A stretch of 64,000 bases of DNA from Rotaria sordida (lineage: Eukaryota; Rotifera; Eurotatoria; Philodinida; Philodinidae), in the NCBI GenBank assembly GCA_905250125.1, contig CAJNOL010000185.1, positions 83,160 to 147,159 of the forward strand. Reading direction: 5' to 3'. Position numbers and translations under genes: made by a program. The notes below the pieces were generated by a model that saw only the letters and a list, made by a program, of their open reading frames with translations, searched no databases and had not been told where the DNA came from. Positions 39,001-50,217 of the stretch are shown in pieces. Every line of letters begins with the position of its first letter. Position 1 is the first letter of the stretch.

Positions 39001-42000
39001 TACTAGAACAAAAAATAAACGTTTTGTTTTTTTCTTTTTTCATTAAAAAACTTATTAAAAATCAAATTTAATATGTAACCTCCTGTATCACCGCATTCAT
39101 CATAAATATTAATAAAAACATTTGCATCTGTACCAGCACCAGTTTTATTTCCTGTATATACATCAACTATATATTTAATAATTGGTAATGGTCTTGATAT
39201 TCCTGATCCTTCAGCTGGTAATTCTCGAATAATTTGTTTATCATCTTCTATTTTTGATAACCATCTTCCACAATGAAATGTATATTGTTGATTTGTTTTA
39301 AGATTTTGCATTTCAATCTAAAAATTTTCATGTAACAAAAATAAAAGATAAATTATTGTATTTTGTCATACTCGATCAAGATGCCATGATGTAGATAAAT
39401 TATAATTATTAAGATTAACACGTAATTTAAATGGGATACCAATATCATGTATATCAGTTGCAAATTGATCACAATGACCTTGTTGAAATGTATCTGATTT
39501 TCTTTCTAATTTAATAGTTTTTGATTTTCCATTATAACCATAAAGAACAAGATTTACTTGACCATTTGTACCTGCTCCTTTCTTATCACTTGTATATATC
39601 CATATATACCATGGAATAGCTAAATAAAGAAAATAAATTTATGAAAAATAAATTTTAATTTATTTACCTGGTGGATTAGTTTCACGTAATGATAAATCTT
39701 CTTTTAATCGACGTTCAATACGTTTATCACCTTCATTATCAGCTAACCAATTGTTGCAAGGAAATGTTTGTTTAATACCTGTACTTGGACATTCGACAAT
39801 AACCTATTTATTATTCAATGTATCAATGTTATTCTTCATCTCTTTGAGGAATCATAGCAGTAGCCGCGCGAGTAGGGGGAAGGGCGTGGATGGGTGTACA
39901 CCCCCTAATAAATAAAAATTTTGAACATTTAACTATGAAAAATAGACACTAGTATGTTTTGATAGAGAAGATTTAGTTTGATGCTATAAATGTTCTGTTG
40001 TCGTCAAGGCAGAAAAAGTGGTATAAATGAGGATCGTTCCCCTAGCTTTGAAAGTACTAATAGGAGTCATTTTGTAACAACTGGTATAAAGGTTTTTTGG
40101 AATAAAATTTCTTAGTAAAGAATTTTCTCATGCCTAATTTTGAGGCATTTTTCAAAAATTTTCACTATGCGAATTAGGTTTTTTTCAATAATTGTATAAC
40201 TGAATGGCTCTTTTCCATTTCGATTTTCATTATGAAATGCTTTATAGCTGATATTCATCTTTAAAGATAAATAAGAGTAGAAAGTGTAGCCGTCTTTGGG
40301 GGACAATCTCAAAGAAAAACTATTTCTCTCCTATCACTCAAAAAATCGACTTTTCATACCAATGAATGCACATTTGTTAGAGTTTTCTGTTTTATTTTGC
40401 TATGAAAAGCTGCCGCCTTCGGCAGCATTTTCTTCCAAAACAACTGCTAAATTGATAGTTTTAATACCGCTGTTTTCTTGTCAAAAATGTTTGATTTATG
40501 CAAATGAAAAAAAATTTTGTCACTGCGCGGCACTTCAAAAAAAGTCGCATATAGAAAAGATGACCGACAACGGTTTTTATAGTTATGACGGAAAAAAATT
40601 TTTTTCCATTTCTCTACATTTGGAGGCTAGATACGCTCCTGATTGTCGCTAGATGATTTCTCGTTGTGCATACTTCTATCAAAACTTTTAAAGACACTTA
40701 CATCCTCCCCTCCCCCAATTCTGGACCCTTTGCGCGGCCACTGAATCCATAGCTCAAATATACTATATGAATTGAATATTATTGAAAATTAAAATAGTTT
40801 TATTGAATTATGATGCTAAGATTATTGATAAATTTTCTTATATTCTTCATTTGAAGGTCGGTAATCGATCATTAGATTTGCCTGATTGTCTATTACTTTT
40901 TTTTTGGAAGTTTATTCTTATAAGAGAAAGCTATTATTCATCATTTTTTATTTTAAATGTTATTATTCTCCTAGAATCTAAGCCGAACACGTCCTTTGAA
41001 AAAATATCTTTGATGAAAATGTCCTTGAGAAATAATCTCTCGTTTGAAAAATTTACTTCATCCTCAAATCTTGTTTTTTTAAATATAATGTTACTGAAAT
41101 ATAGACGACACTATAACTCAAACACACTTCAGCAAATATTGAAAATTGTTTTATTTAGAGGATTTCTTTCGTATAAAAATAAATTCAATAAGAACGAAAG
41201 AAAAATATAATTAGTTGTTTTTATATCATATTTTATAAACTTTCTTGATCTCTATACACCTATAGAAATACAGAAGTATAGTGTTTGAGAGAGAGAGAGA
41301 GTCTGTAAAAGCTATAATTGTTTTTCATGACAATGATTATATGATTTTATAATCGTTTACTATTCTACTTTTGACTTTCAGATAAAAAAAAAAAATTTCT
41401 GTTAATTATGATCAATTAAATATTCTTACAAACCTTATCAAGATACCATCCAGATCCAATTCCACTATTATCATGTCCAATATCTAATGCTGCTAATGGA
41501 CTAAGATTAATTGGAACATCAATTGTAAATTTATCGATAGATTTTTTTTCAAATTTTCCATTGTTTAAGAATATTTTACTTGACGATGAATTTTTACCAT
41601 GCATAACTATATAAACTCGTGCATCCGTACCAGCATTTGTTTTATTACCCGTATACACTGTTATAGTATATGAAATACCTAAGAAAAAAAAAAGAACAAG
41701 AATACATACATTTAATATTAATAACAATAATCAAATTTGAATATCTATGATTTACTTACCAACATCTGTAAAGATAGCTGAAAATTGATAAAACAAAAGA
41801 TCGATTTATTTTTTTTTGTTAATATAAAAGTTTACTTACCTGTTGTTGGTTCTTTCTCATAATTAGTGGATTTTTTTGGAAAAAGAAAACGAGATATTTG
41901 TTTATCATCTTCATCTTTTGCTAACCATTTATAACATGGAAATTCATATGTATGATTATTACTAAGATCTTCAATTAATATTCGATCTAAAAACCAACCA

Positions 42001-42809
42001 GCTGCTAAACCTTTATTATTATGTGCTATTAAAATTTTATTTAATTCACCAACACTTGGACATTCAATTGTAAATTCATCTTTTCTATTAAAAGAAAGCA
42101 CAAAAAAATTTTTAATCATAGAAAAAACTTTTTAAATCTTACTGTCCAACTTCAAAATTCTTCTTTTTACTATCAAGCATAATTGCACCTGTTTCACCTA
42201 AATTACCATAAAGAGTAATAAATACATTAGCATCTGTTCCAGCGCCTTTTTTATTTCCAGTATAAATTGTTATTTTATATTGATTCTCTATAAATAACAA
42301 GAAAAAGTGTTTAAAAAGAATGAATTAAAAAAATTTTTTTTTTCTTACTCGTTTTTATTCCACTTGCTTGTTTAGTTAATATAAGTTCTCGAGATATTTG
42401 TTTATCATCTTCATCTTTTGCTAACCATTTATTACATGTTGCAGTATATTTCGTTTTTGAATCATTAAGATCTGTCACAACAATCTGATAAAATAAAATA
42501 GAAATATTTTTATTGAAATAGAAAAAAAAAAGAAGAAAATAAATATTGATACTCGATCAAGAAACCAGCCAGATAATAGACCAGAATTATCATGTTCAAT
42601 ACGAAGTTTAATTAATTCTCCAATATATTCACCTTGAACATGAAATTTATCTGCTTGATTACGTTCAAATGGATCTTTATTGTTAGAATTTTGTAAATGA
42701 ATTTTTCCTGTTTTTTTTCCATTTTTTCCAAATAATGTTACATAAACTTGACTATCTGTACCAGCGTTTCTTTTGCCACCAGTATACACAATTATTTCAT
42801 ATGTAGTCA
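30046..42809 (-). CDS. LOXHD1: Lipoxygenase homology domain protein with fifteen PLAT domains (LOXHD1 homologue)
   Basis: Thirty-five exons join in phase without a stop: 42809-42553, 42484-42349, 42287-42143, 42084-41840, 41777-41760, 41678-41434, 39803-39668, 39619-39372, 39317-39080, 39002-38950, 38900-38828, 38769-38685, 38635-38374, 38320-38220, 36437-36346, 36275-36130, 36064-35963, 35898-35877, 35817-35641, 35588-35490, 35434-35379, 35329-35255, 33729-33671, 33611-33499, 33408-33310, 33254-33146, 33091-32907, 32836-32600, 32552-32032, 31962-31518, 31457-31297, 31238-30856, 30806-30639, 30586-30297, 30233-30046. The product (about 1,990 residues) has fifteen PLAT domains of the form Y-x-V-x-VYTGDK-x-GAGTDANVF ... 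GHDNSG ... GWFLD ... F-x-C-x-WLA. Fifteen is the number in vertebrate LOXHD1 (about 2,200 residues), and domains 3-4 keep its order (LSPL...STGIKQTFPC, then PWYIWIYT). PLAT domains bind membranes or proteins; in mammals LOXHD1 acts in hair-cell stereocilia. A first exon is probably missing; an in-frame ATG at 42823 is an alternative start. Confidence 0.93.
33730..35254. other. Long intron of the LOXHD1 homologue (1.5 kb)
   Basis: One of three long introns in a gene whose other introns are mostly 35-130 bp. It contains short imperfect repeats around GTACTCC/GGAGTAC and CCAGTACCTCCGTACTGCCTGG (34310-34440) and AACTTCA-type units (34520-34650). The inserted element was not identified. Confidence 0.5.
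37620..38135. mobile_element. Palindromic foldback element in LOXHD1 intron
   Basis: Left arm (GGTTGTTTTCATAATGTTAA ... TCCAATCCAAATAGTG ... TCTCGTAAAAAGTTACAAG) and right arm are near-complementary over about 215 bp either side of a poly-A/T centre near 37870. No coding capacity. Exact ends and target duplication are uncertain. Confidence 0.7.
39858..40743. mobile_element. hAT-like non-autonomous element in LOXHD1 intron
   Basis: Ends are CAGTAGCCGCGCG on the left and, in reverse complement, CAGTGGCCGCGCA on the right, followed by G/C-rich subterminal tracts. Flanks AATCATAG (left) and AATCCATAG (right) look like an 8 bp target duplication with one base added. CAGTG-type ends plus an 8 bp duplication are typical of hAT elements. 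The interior codes for nothing recognisable. Confidence 0.65.
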
Positions 42810-43075
42810 CTAAATAATACATAAGAAAATTATTTTTTTGCAAAATATAATTCAAATTAATATTTGAAAACTAAATAATAATAGTCCTAAAAAATCCTTT
42901 TATCTTTTGTCAATAATTGGTCTTTTATCGATATTTGAATACCTGACGGTATTGATGAAAAAGATAAGATTTACTTTTATGAAACACGATCCACAAGGAG
43001 TGTTGAAGTATATAGGGTAGAAATTTGGACGCACTCTCCCCACAGACTGTGACAGATATTTTAATGAATTAGTAA
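42810..43075. other. Region upstream of the first visible LOXHD1 exon
   Basis: A good acceptor (TTATGTATTATTTAG) precedes the first visible exon, so a further 5' exon is expected, but none could be recognised here or upstream. Confidence 0.4.
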
Positions 43076-43250
43076 ATTAATTAATTAATCACGACCTAAT
43101 TAATGAATTAATTAATCATGACCTAATTAGTTAATTAATTAATCACGACCTAATTAGTTAATTAATTAATCACGACCTAATTAGTTAATTAATTAATCAC
43201 GGCCTGATTAACTAATTAATTAATCACGACCTAACTAATTAATTAATTAA
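43076..43250. repeat. 27 bp minisatellite (TAATTAATTAATCACGACCT)
   Basis: Six tandem copies of a 27 bp unit, TAATTAATTAATCACGACCT + AATTAGT, with few differences. AT-rich and non-coding. It abuts the palindromic element at 43316-43900. Confidence 0.85.
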
Positions 43251-43315
43251 TTGACCATCACAGATCGTGACAGCCGTTGTAATTAATTACATAATTAATG
43301 AACTACTGCCCATTT

Positions 43316-43900
43316 CAAAATAAAAGGCACGTGGGTTTTTTTTTGAATAACTTTTGATAGGAACAAGATAAACAGCCGTGATTTGCACCGTTGCAAAGAG
43401 GCTGATTTAGCGCATCAACTCATATAAAATTGTTAAGGTTTATCTCAAAAATAGGTAGTAATCCATTGTCATCTTGAAAGAGTAGGCTATTGCTCTTTGA
43501 AGGTAGAACAAATCTTTTAAGATTTGAGGAGTGCACTAGAATCGCCAGCTCAAGAGTTACAAAACTATATATGACGCTTGATTCAAAGCTTTACTGGTTT
43601 GGGAGTTCTAGGTACTATATTCGACAATTATAGTCCATTTTGCCAGCATATTCTGTTAAAAAACTCAGTTTTTTTGAGTTTTTTCCATTTTTCCTGGAAA
43701 AATCAGGCCTGTTTTTAAGGCATTTTTTTTGTTCAACTATTCCGAAAGGTTTCAAAAATCCAAGTTAAAAATCATTGTCTTATACAGTTTGGTGCGTTTT
43801 CATCTGCTCTTTCCAACGGTGAAAACTGCAGCTCTCTATCTTGTTGCTATCCAAAGTTATTCAAAAAATACCCACGTGCCTTTTATTTTGAAATGGGCAG
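43316..43900. mobile_element. Palindromic TA-flanked element with CTGCCC ends
   Basis: Begins CTGCCCATTTCAAAATAAAA and ends with the reverse complement; TA lies immediately outside both ends (43314-43315, 43901-43902). The arms share GGCACGTGGGT and AATAACTTTTGATAG. The inner sequence resembles the element at 61151-61700. Loose matches to the end sequence (GGGCAGT) recur near 45364, 46034 and 46220. Confidence 0.75.
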
Positions 43901-43902
43901 TA

Positions 43903-45154
43903 GTTACTACCTAATTAATCAATTGACCATCGCAGACTGTTACAGACACGCTTCGGACCCATCACAAACCGTGACAGACAGCTTTAAGGAGCTATCAGAG
44001 ATCATGTACAACTAACATCTAATTGGAATATATATGGAGTATTAGCTTGTTGAAATTCTATAGTCTAGAAGCAATATCGAGATCGTGTTTCACATTTTAA
44101 TCTCACAGGAATTGCGCTAATAGCGTGTTTAAATACTAATCATTTGTTGAACTAAAGTTTACCAAACGTATGCTTTTATTGTATAAACTTAAAGTCCTTT
44201 TATTTACTATTAAAATTTCATGGTGATGCTAGTCGCAAGAGATGCTTTCGCTTTAATTTTGGGTCTATCTGCTTAAAAAAATATCTTTCATCGTAAAGTT
44301 AACATTCAGCTGAAAACGAGCTCTAGCTACAACGCAACATATTCATAAATGTTTCTACATTAAAATGTGTAGAAAATAAATTAACAATCTTGAAAGATCA
44401 TAATGTTGTTTTTGACCATATATCTTCCATTCGTTTTAGCTAGTGCTGCCTATCAAATCGTTTTATATGAACTGAGTACCAGTTTCCAAGAAATAGAGGT
44501 ATAGAAATTGCTCCTAAACTGTTCAGAACTATTATCAGAACTAAGATAATTTCTCGGGAAATTCGCATTTAGATAATTCTTCATTGATGCGAATGTGAGT
44601 GCGATAAATCTCGTAAATAATACGTTATTTTGCTTGTGGAAATCAGGAAATTATACGGAAATTAAGTAGGAATTTCTATGTCTTAGACTTTTGGATACTC
44701 CATATCGGATTCAAACTCGACGGTCTCTAGTAAACTGTCACATATCTATCTGTTGATCACTGTATATATTGAGTATTAACAAATTTTCTTACTATTCGAT
44801 AGTCTATTTAATGATGTTTGCATTAAGCCAGATGTTTTGTAGATGTCAATTGTAAAGTTGTATCAAAGATGGCAATTTTCTTGAATGAATATCTCACCGT
44901 CGGAAAGAAAGATTGAATTTCTTGAATATTAATAATGTGAAGTCCTTCTGCTGAATTAGCAAAGCTTTTTTGAAACACAATCTAAAAGAAATATTGAAGT
45001 ATAAGGTTAATAATTTTGATCTCCCTCTTCAGAGATCGCGACAGTCATAGTCACAAAACTGAAATCTATTGTGGGATTATTATGAAAGACGATTGAATTT
45101 AAGATTTCTATCTTTGACTTTCTTTCCAAACTCACTGTAACGTATTATGATGCA
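43903..45154. other. Intergenic, no gene seen
   Basis: AT-rich DNA without recognisable coding or structural features; the ADP-ribosyltransferase relic follows. Confidence 0.5.
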
Positions 45155-45722
45155 CTAACAGCTTTTCACGTCAAAATATGCTCCAAATATAGGGATGATC
45201 TCTTTCATGTTCGTGAAGTAGGAATGAAATTCAATGAATTTGCCATTCTGACACTCGATAAAACAGAGTGTACGGTTACCTGTTTTGCTCAGAAAATTAT
45301 CAGATTCGAGAACTTTAAGATTGGTCATGCATGAGTTTACTTTCAATTAGAAAAATGTTTTTTTTCTTTTGGGCAGTAGGAACTTAGATCGGTATCACGC
45401 ACGACCCCTATAAACTTTTCCTGCATGAGAAAAAAACTTGGAGAGAGCTGTAAGGAAGAGTTTGTTGAACATAAATCACGATTGACGATCTTGACATCCC
45501 ACAGCCCGAAAAGTCTGATTGAGTACTTAAAAAAAAGGGTTGACAATTCTGCTTAGCTACACATATCTCTTCAATTCTATTAAAAAATTTTATAACTGGT
45601 TCTATGGCCTTTTCAAGTGATGCAACTGGCACATCTCCATAGCCTTTGATAGGTGCACATAACTGAACGATACGTTCATTGAATACATCAGTAAAGTGCG
45701 TAATATAAGTTGACATGATCAC
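45155..45722 (-). pseudogene. Relic of an animal-type arginine ADP-ribosyltransferase gene
   Basis: Two separated minus-strand pieces match the first and last parts of the ADP-ribosyltransferase family that is expanded in rotifers. The N-terminal piece (45722-45545) has GYGDVPVASLEKAIEPV and ICVAKQNC. The C-terminal piece (45346-45155) has SCMTNLKVLES, FLSKTGNRTLCFIEC and FIEFHSYF. The middle, including the R-S region, is gone, and the position of the catalytic Glu-x-Glu reads Asn-Met-Lys. The gene is therefore a truncated, inactive remnant. The family transfers ADP-ribose from NAD to arginine. Confidence 0.65.
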
Positions 45723-45917
45723 AGCTAGATGATTTATCTGAAGAAAAAAGATAGTCCTGGCTCTAGCAGAATTTTGAGAACGTATAGAAGGTTAGTCTTA
45801 AGAACTATGTAAGATATATCAGATAGTCTTAAATCGTTTCTATCTTAGATCAATTATTCTTCGTTGTTGTTAGCATCGGTGATAATATATTTCGATGCTA
45901 AACTGAAATTAAAATAT

Positions 45918-45991
45918 TCCTTCTAGTCTAATTAGCTTAGAACATCTGCTCGAATAGCAGAAGATGCGTGGTTCGAATCCCGCGAAAGGCT
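45918..45991 (+). tRNA. tRNA-like sequence, probably a degenerate tRNA
   Basis: The 74 nt can fold as a cloverleaf: a 4 bp D stem TCTA/TAGA, a 5 bp anticodon stem TCTGC/GCAGA with loop TCGAATA, and the T-loop GTTCGAATCCC. The acceptor stem has mismatches, the T stem needs a bulge, and position 33 is C rather than U. Read literally the anticodon would be GAA (Phe). Probably a pseudo-tRNA; tRNAscan-SE would decide. Confidence 0.4.
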
Positions 45992-46760
45992 ATCTTTTAC
46001 GCTGTATTTCCTTGTGACTTACATATAATGCTTACAATTGAAATGGGCAGTGTATCTATTAATTACAATGAGTTACGTAGGCTGTTTATAGCGATCATTC
46101 ACGAAGTTTAACGTATATCGCATAAAACAATCGCAAAACCGTCTCGTTTATGACTACCCTAAATAGGCAATCATCTGTAAGCAACGGTCATATAATGTTG
46201 TAAGTCCTAATATACCTTAAGTGGGCAGTGTACGAGTGGCTCCTGTCATAGAACTCCAAGAAATGGTCGGACTCTGGAAGCAATAATACGATGTTCAGAT
46301 TTGGTGACCAGATTTTTTGCTTTAGGTAGGAGCCAAACATCGTATGTCTAATTCTAGGAACTGACCATTTTTTGACCAGAAACGGTGGCTTTGTGGTCAA
46401 AACCGGTGGGAAAAGCACTGAAATTGGGAACCAAAATTATCAGCCTGAGATTGCAATATAAACGATTTCTTTATATGATTGACGTTATTCGTCGTATTTC
46501 TCCATACGTGTTCGCTTTCGGTCATGATATGCTCTCCACTGAATGGTTCTACTTGAGTCATAGCTGGAATTAAAACTATTTCGTAAAAATTTAATAGGTA
46601 GGAAAACTTGTCGAGAGTTAAAACAGTTTGTATTTCGAGTTATATCTGGACCAGTTTTAATTCTAATTATGCTGATGTTGCATTTAGACATAAGAAAAAA
46701 ATCGAAGTAATGAAGTAAGAGTATCAGATAAAAAACTTACACTGCAATAATGTACATATA

Positions 46761-47322
46761 CAGGGTGGCCCAAAAGTCACGCACCCGAAAAGAAATTGAA
46801 TATCTCCATAATGGCTCTAGCAAAATGGCTGATTTTTTACCACTAGTAAACGCATATTTACACTCCATATCCATAAAGACAAGGCGAGAGTGAACCCTTT
46901 TTTTAAGTGTCACTATTGACTTTAACCAAAAAATTTTAATTTTTCACAGATGGAAAAAAAACAATGTAATGGGTGGCGCAAAAGTCACTTTACCGAAAAA
47001 AAGTTGAATATCTCCATTACGGCTCGAGCAAACTAGCTGATTTTTTTATCAATGCTAGAGGCATGTTCAAGATTTATATTCATAAAGACATGCCTAAAGA
47101 GATCCTTTGTTAAGTATGTTGTTTTTCTTCATCTGTAAAAAAAAGTAAATTTTTTTTGTTGCGATTAATAGTGATACTTAACAAAGGACTTCTCTAGGCA
47201 TGACTTTCTGGATATAAAGCTTGAACATGCCTCTAGCATTGATAAAAAAATCAGCTAGTTTGCTCTAGCCATAATAGAGATATTCAATTTTTTTTCGGGT
47301 GCGTGACTTTTGGGCCACCCTG
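46761..47322. mobile_element. Tc1/mariner-like palindromic element with a nested second end
   Basis: Starts CAGGGTGGCCCAAAAGTCAC and ends with the reverse complement; TA on both sides (46759-46760, 47323-47324). A second, diverged copy of the left end (GGGTGGCGCAAAAGTCAC) begins near 46970, so the left half holds two end-like units and the right half one. Non-coding. Confidence 0.8.
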
Positions 47323-47394
47323 TATATATAATGTCAAGTGTGTATCTGTACCCAGGTCAACGATTCAAGGTCAAGAGTCAAAAGTCAGGATATG

Positions 47395-47570
47395 GTTGGG
47401 TATAGGGTGTGGACTTAAGGTTTTTAATGTAGGTGTGGTATGGGTGAGGGACTATGGTGTGAAGGTAAGAGTGAAGGTGGGTGAGGTTGTGGTTGTATTG
47501 AAGTTGATGAAGTAATATTCACACCACATCTACATTCAACATCCTTACTCCAAGTCTACAATCGCCTACA
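47395..47570. repeat. Extended telomere-like palindrome
   Basis: G-rich GGGTATAGGGTGTGG ... GTGGGTGAGGTTGTGG, core ATTGAAGTTGATGAAG, then C-rich CACACCACATCTACATTC. Diverged. Confidence 0.55.
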
Positions 47571-49996
47571 CGCACCTACCTACCCAAATAACTTGTGTAA
47601 AAATAGTGGCGGTGAGATTTCTAATTACATCTTTGACAATATTCTCGTCATCGAAATGACCTTGCTTTTGATGATGAAAACAGATGATCACGCAATATGC
47701 AAAGATTCTTGCTAATAATATCTAATAGTGTTTGACTTTCTGCTGAATTTGATGAGTTACAATTACTACTCTGATGATATTTTCAAATTTTTCATTACCT
47801 ATGTGTCTGTACAGCTTGATGAATACGAAGAAAAAAAATAGTCCAATATTACAACTGCAATGATTACCCTCTGATTAAATACAACACCGTATATGTTGTA
47901 CAACACAAAATACTGCAAATATTGATCAGATCAGATTTTCGTAAATGATTGTGAAGTCTTAACTGCTTTGGTAATCTCATAGTCATTCTTTTTTTAGTTC
48001 TTATATTCACTCACTTACGATGAAAAAGAAGCAATATTAATACGCGTGTACAACTTCTTTTCATAAACTAAATAGTAAAATAAGCACTATCGTTTCGATT
48101 TTTTTTTTCTTTCATCACAACTTTTAAGAGAGAAAAATGTATGCTCCGGCTGTTTATTAACAGCAGTAAGAGAAGCGGAAAAAGTTTTCAATTCAACGAA
48201 TTGTAAAGAAGCATAAGTGAGTAGAAACAAATACAAAAATGAAAGCTGTGGGGCAGTGCATCGTGAGATTGTCATCACAACCTACAGCTAATCAGTCATT
48301 GTAATATGAAAAGGACATACCAACATACTGCATATGAGAGTCAGAGTATTGACGGATAGGTGGGTAGGAATACTATTGTTACATGTATTTCTCATCTGCT
48401 TGAATCTTGATCAATTCGATTATAGTTATTATATCTTTACTGATAATTAATTATTTTCAAAATCTTGTTCGAATTATGAACAACAGAACATCAATGTCTC
48501 AGACAGACAGATGATAAAAAAATCAATACTTTTACGCGTAAAAAATACACATCAGTGTTCGATATGTATCAAATTTTCGTGATCTAATCCGACATCCATT
48601 CAAGGTTAAGTTTTTTTTTTTCTATTGACCTAATCCTACGTAAATATATGTTTGATGATTAGTTTCAAGTTACTCAAGTTTTAAAAGATTCAATTATAAT
48701 GTAGTCTTAACGAACAGTTTGTTTATTATATGCAACCTATTATTTTCTTTGTTGAATGCAGAAAAAGAATGTCATATACTACGTTCAGTGCTCGCCGATA
48801 TTGCTGGCACAGTCAAAATTTGAGGTGAGACCTTTGTCAAATTTGACGAAGAGTCGGCCATCATTTTCAAAAATTAAGCATATCATTTGCAATTGTTTTA
48901 CGATGGTTGAATCTGAGATATTGTCATCGTTGCTACCACTATCCACTAGCGCTAAAGAAATACTCGATTTCATAATTATATCTAATCATTCTTGCAAATA
49001 CCTTTGCGCTTGAGTCAGTGTTTGATATGGGTCGAATTTTGGTGGTCCGATCCTATTCAAGTCGAACTCTGATACATATTTTAATGCGTTAAATATTTTT
49101 TTTTTGAAGAAACAATCTTGTAATCCTCAGTTGTAGTAAATGAACTTAGTATTAATACTTGAATAAGTGCACATTAAAATAAAATATGTCGTGATCTCTG
49201 TCTGCTAAATATTCATTTATCGTTTTGTTTTACGCATACGGCTACGATATAACCAACTCAATTGACTATGCTTACCTTTAATATTTTCGTATGTCTTTTT
49301 TAGATTATTTCTCGATGAGTAATTAATCGTGAACATGCCGGACGATCGAGAAAAAACCTGTCTTGAAGTGGTCTTATCAAGATCATATGAACTTGAGATA
49401 CTTAGATTTGAAGATCTGATCGCCTGAGCTTTAAGAATAGGTATCATTAATTCAAATTAAACTGAAAAAAGTAGTAATTATTCGTTTCTGCTATATATTC
49501 TATCGTGTGAATATTTAAGTTTATACTTCACCGAAAGTGTTGCCTTAGAAATAGTCTCACTTTTAACAAATCCTTAAGAATAACATAGCACAGACACAGC
49601 TCTCGCCTTTACAGATAAGTCTTCTTTAGAATTTTTTTCCACACCTCATTGCATAAAGCTTTATACCACGATGTGTTAGGTGTATAGTGCATATCTTACG
49701 CGCGGGTTATAATTTAATCAATTTACTCGACGTATCACCAGATGCAAAATGCAAAACTAATCTTTTGCTTTTTTTTTACTGCTAGGTATAGTAGAGGAGT
49801 ATTATAGACTCTACCTTTTAATTTTTTTCTAGTGCGTTGTTGTCGTTTGTTGTATGTTATTTCTTATAGTAATATACTGGTTGTATTTTTCTTTACATGT
49901 TTGATAATTTCCATATCAATTGGATAATAAATAACAGCTATAAAGAAATAAATTCTGTTTTTTTTGAATCCTTTCCAATATAAAAGAAAAAACATT

Positions 49997-50217
49997 TACT
50001 TTTAAGCAATGCTCTTTTTAATCCAAAAGGTATATTTGGATAAAATTCAATAAAATCTTGTAAAAATGTAATTAATAAAAACTCACGTGAAAATATTTGT
50101 TTTTTATTTGTATTTATTTGATAAAGAATAATAGTATAAAGATGAAAATCATACACAAATGTATTAAGTTCTGTTCGTTCTGGAATTCAAAATAAATCAT
50201 TTGAAATCTAAAATAAA
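49997..50217 (-). pseudogene. Unidentified exon relic
   Basis: The frame between a clean acceptor (TTTTATTTTAG) and a donor (GTAAATG) encodes ERTELNTFVYDFHLYTIILY and FLQDFIEFYPNIPFGLKRAL. It has the amino-acid texture of a real exon but contains one in-frame TGA. The family was not recognised. Neighbouring minus-strand frames (50457-50639) could be part of the same dead gene. Confidence 0.3.

Noticed and set aside
40782-41210. 142-codon plus-strand frame
   Set aside because: It lies in a LOXHD1 intron on the opposite strand, is AT-rich and Phe/Leu/Ile-biased, and has no recognisable domain.
41289-41302. GA dinucleotide run
   Set aside because: A short microsatellite in an intron with no evident role.
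43076-43250. Possible CRISPR-like array (regular repeats)
   Set aside because: The 27 bp units are directly tandem with no spacers, so this is a minisatellite in a eukaryotic genome.
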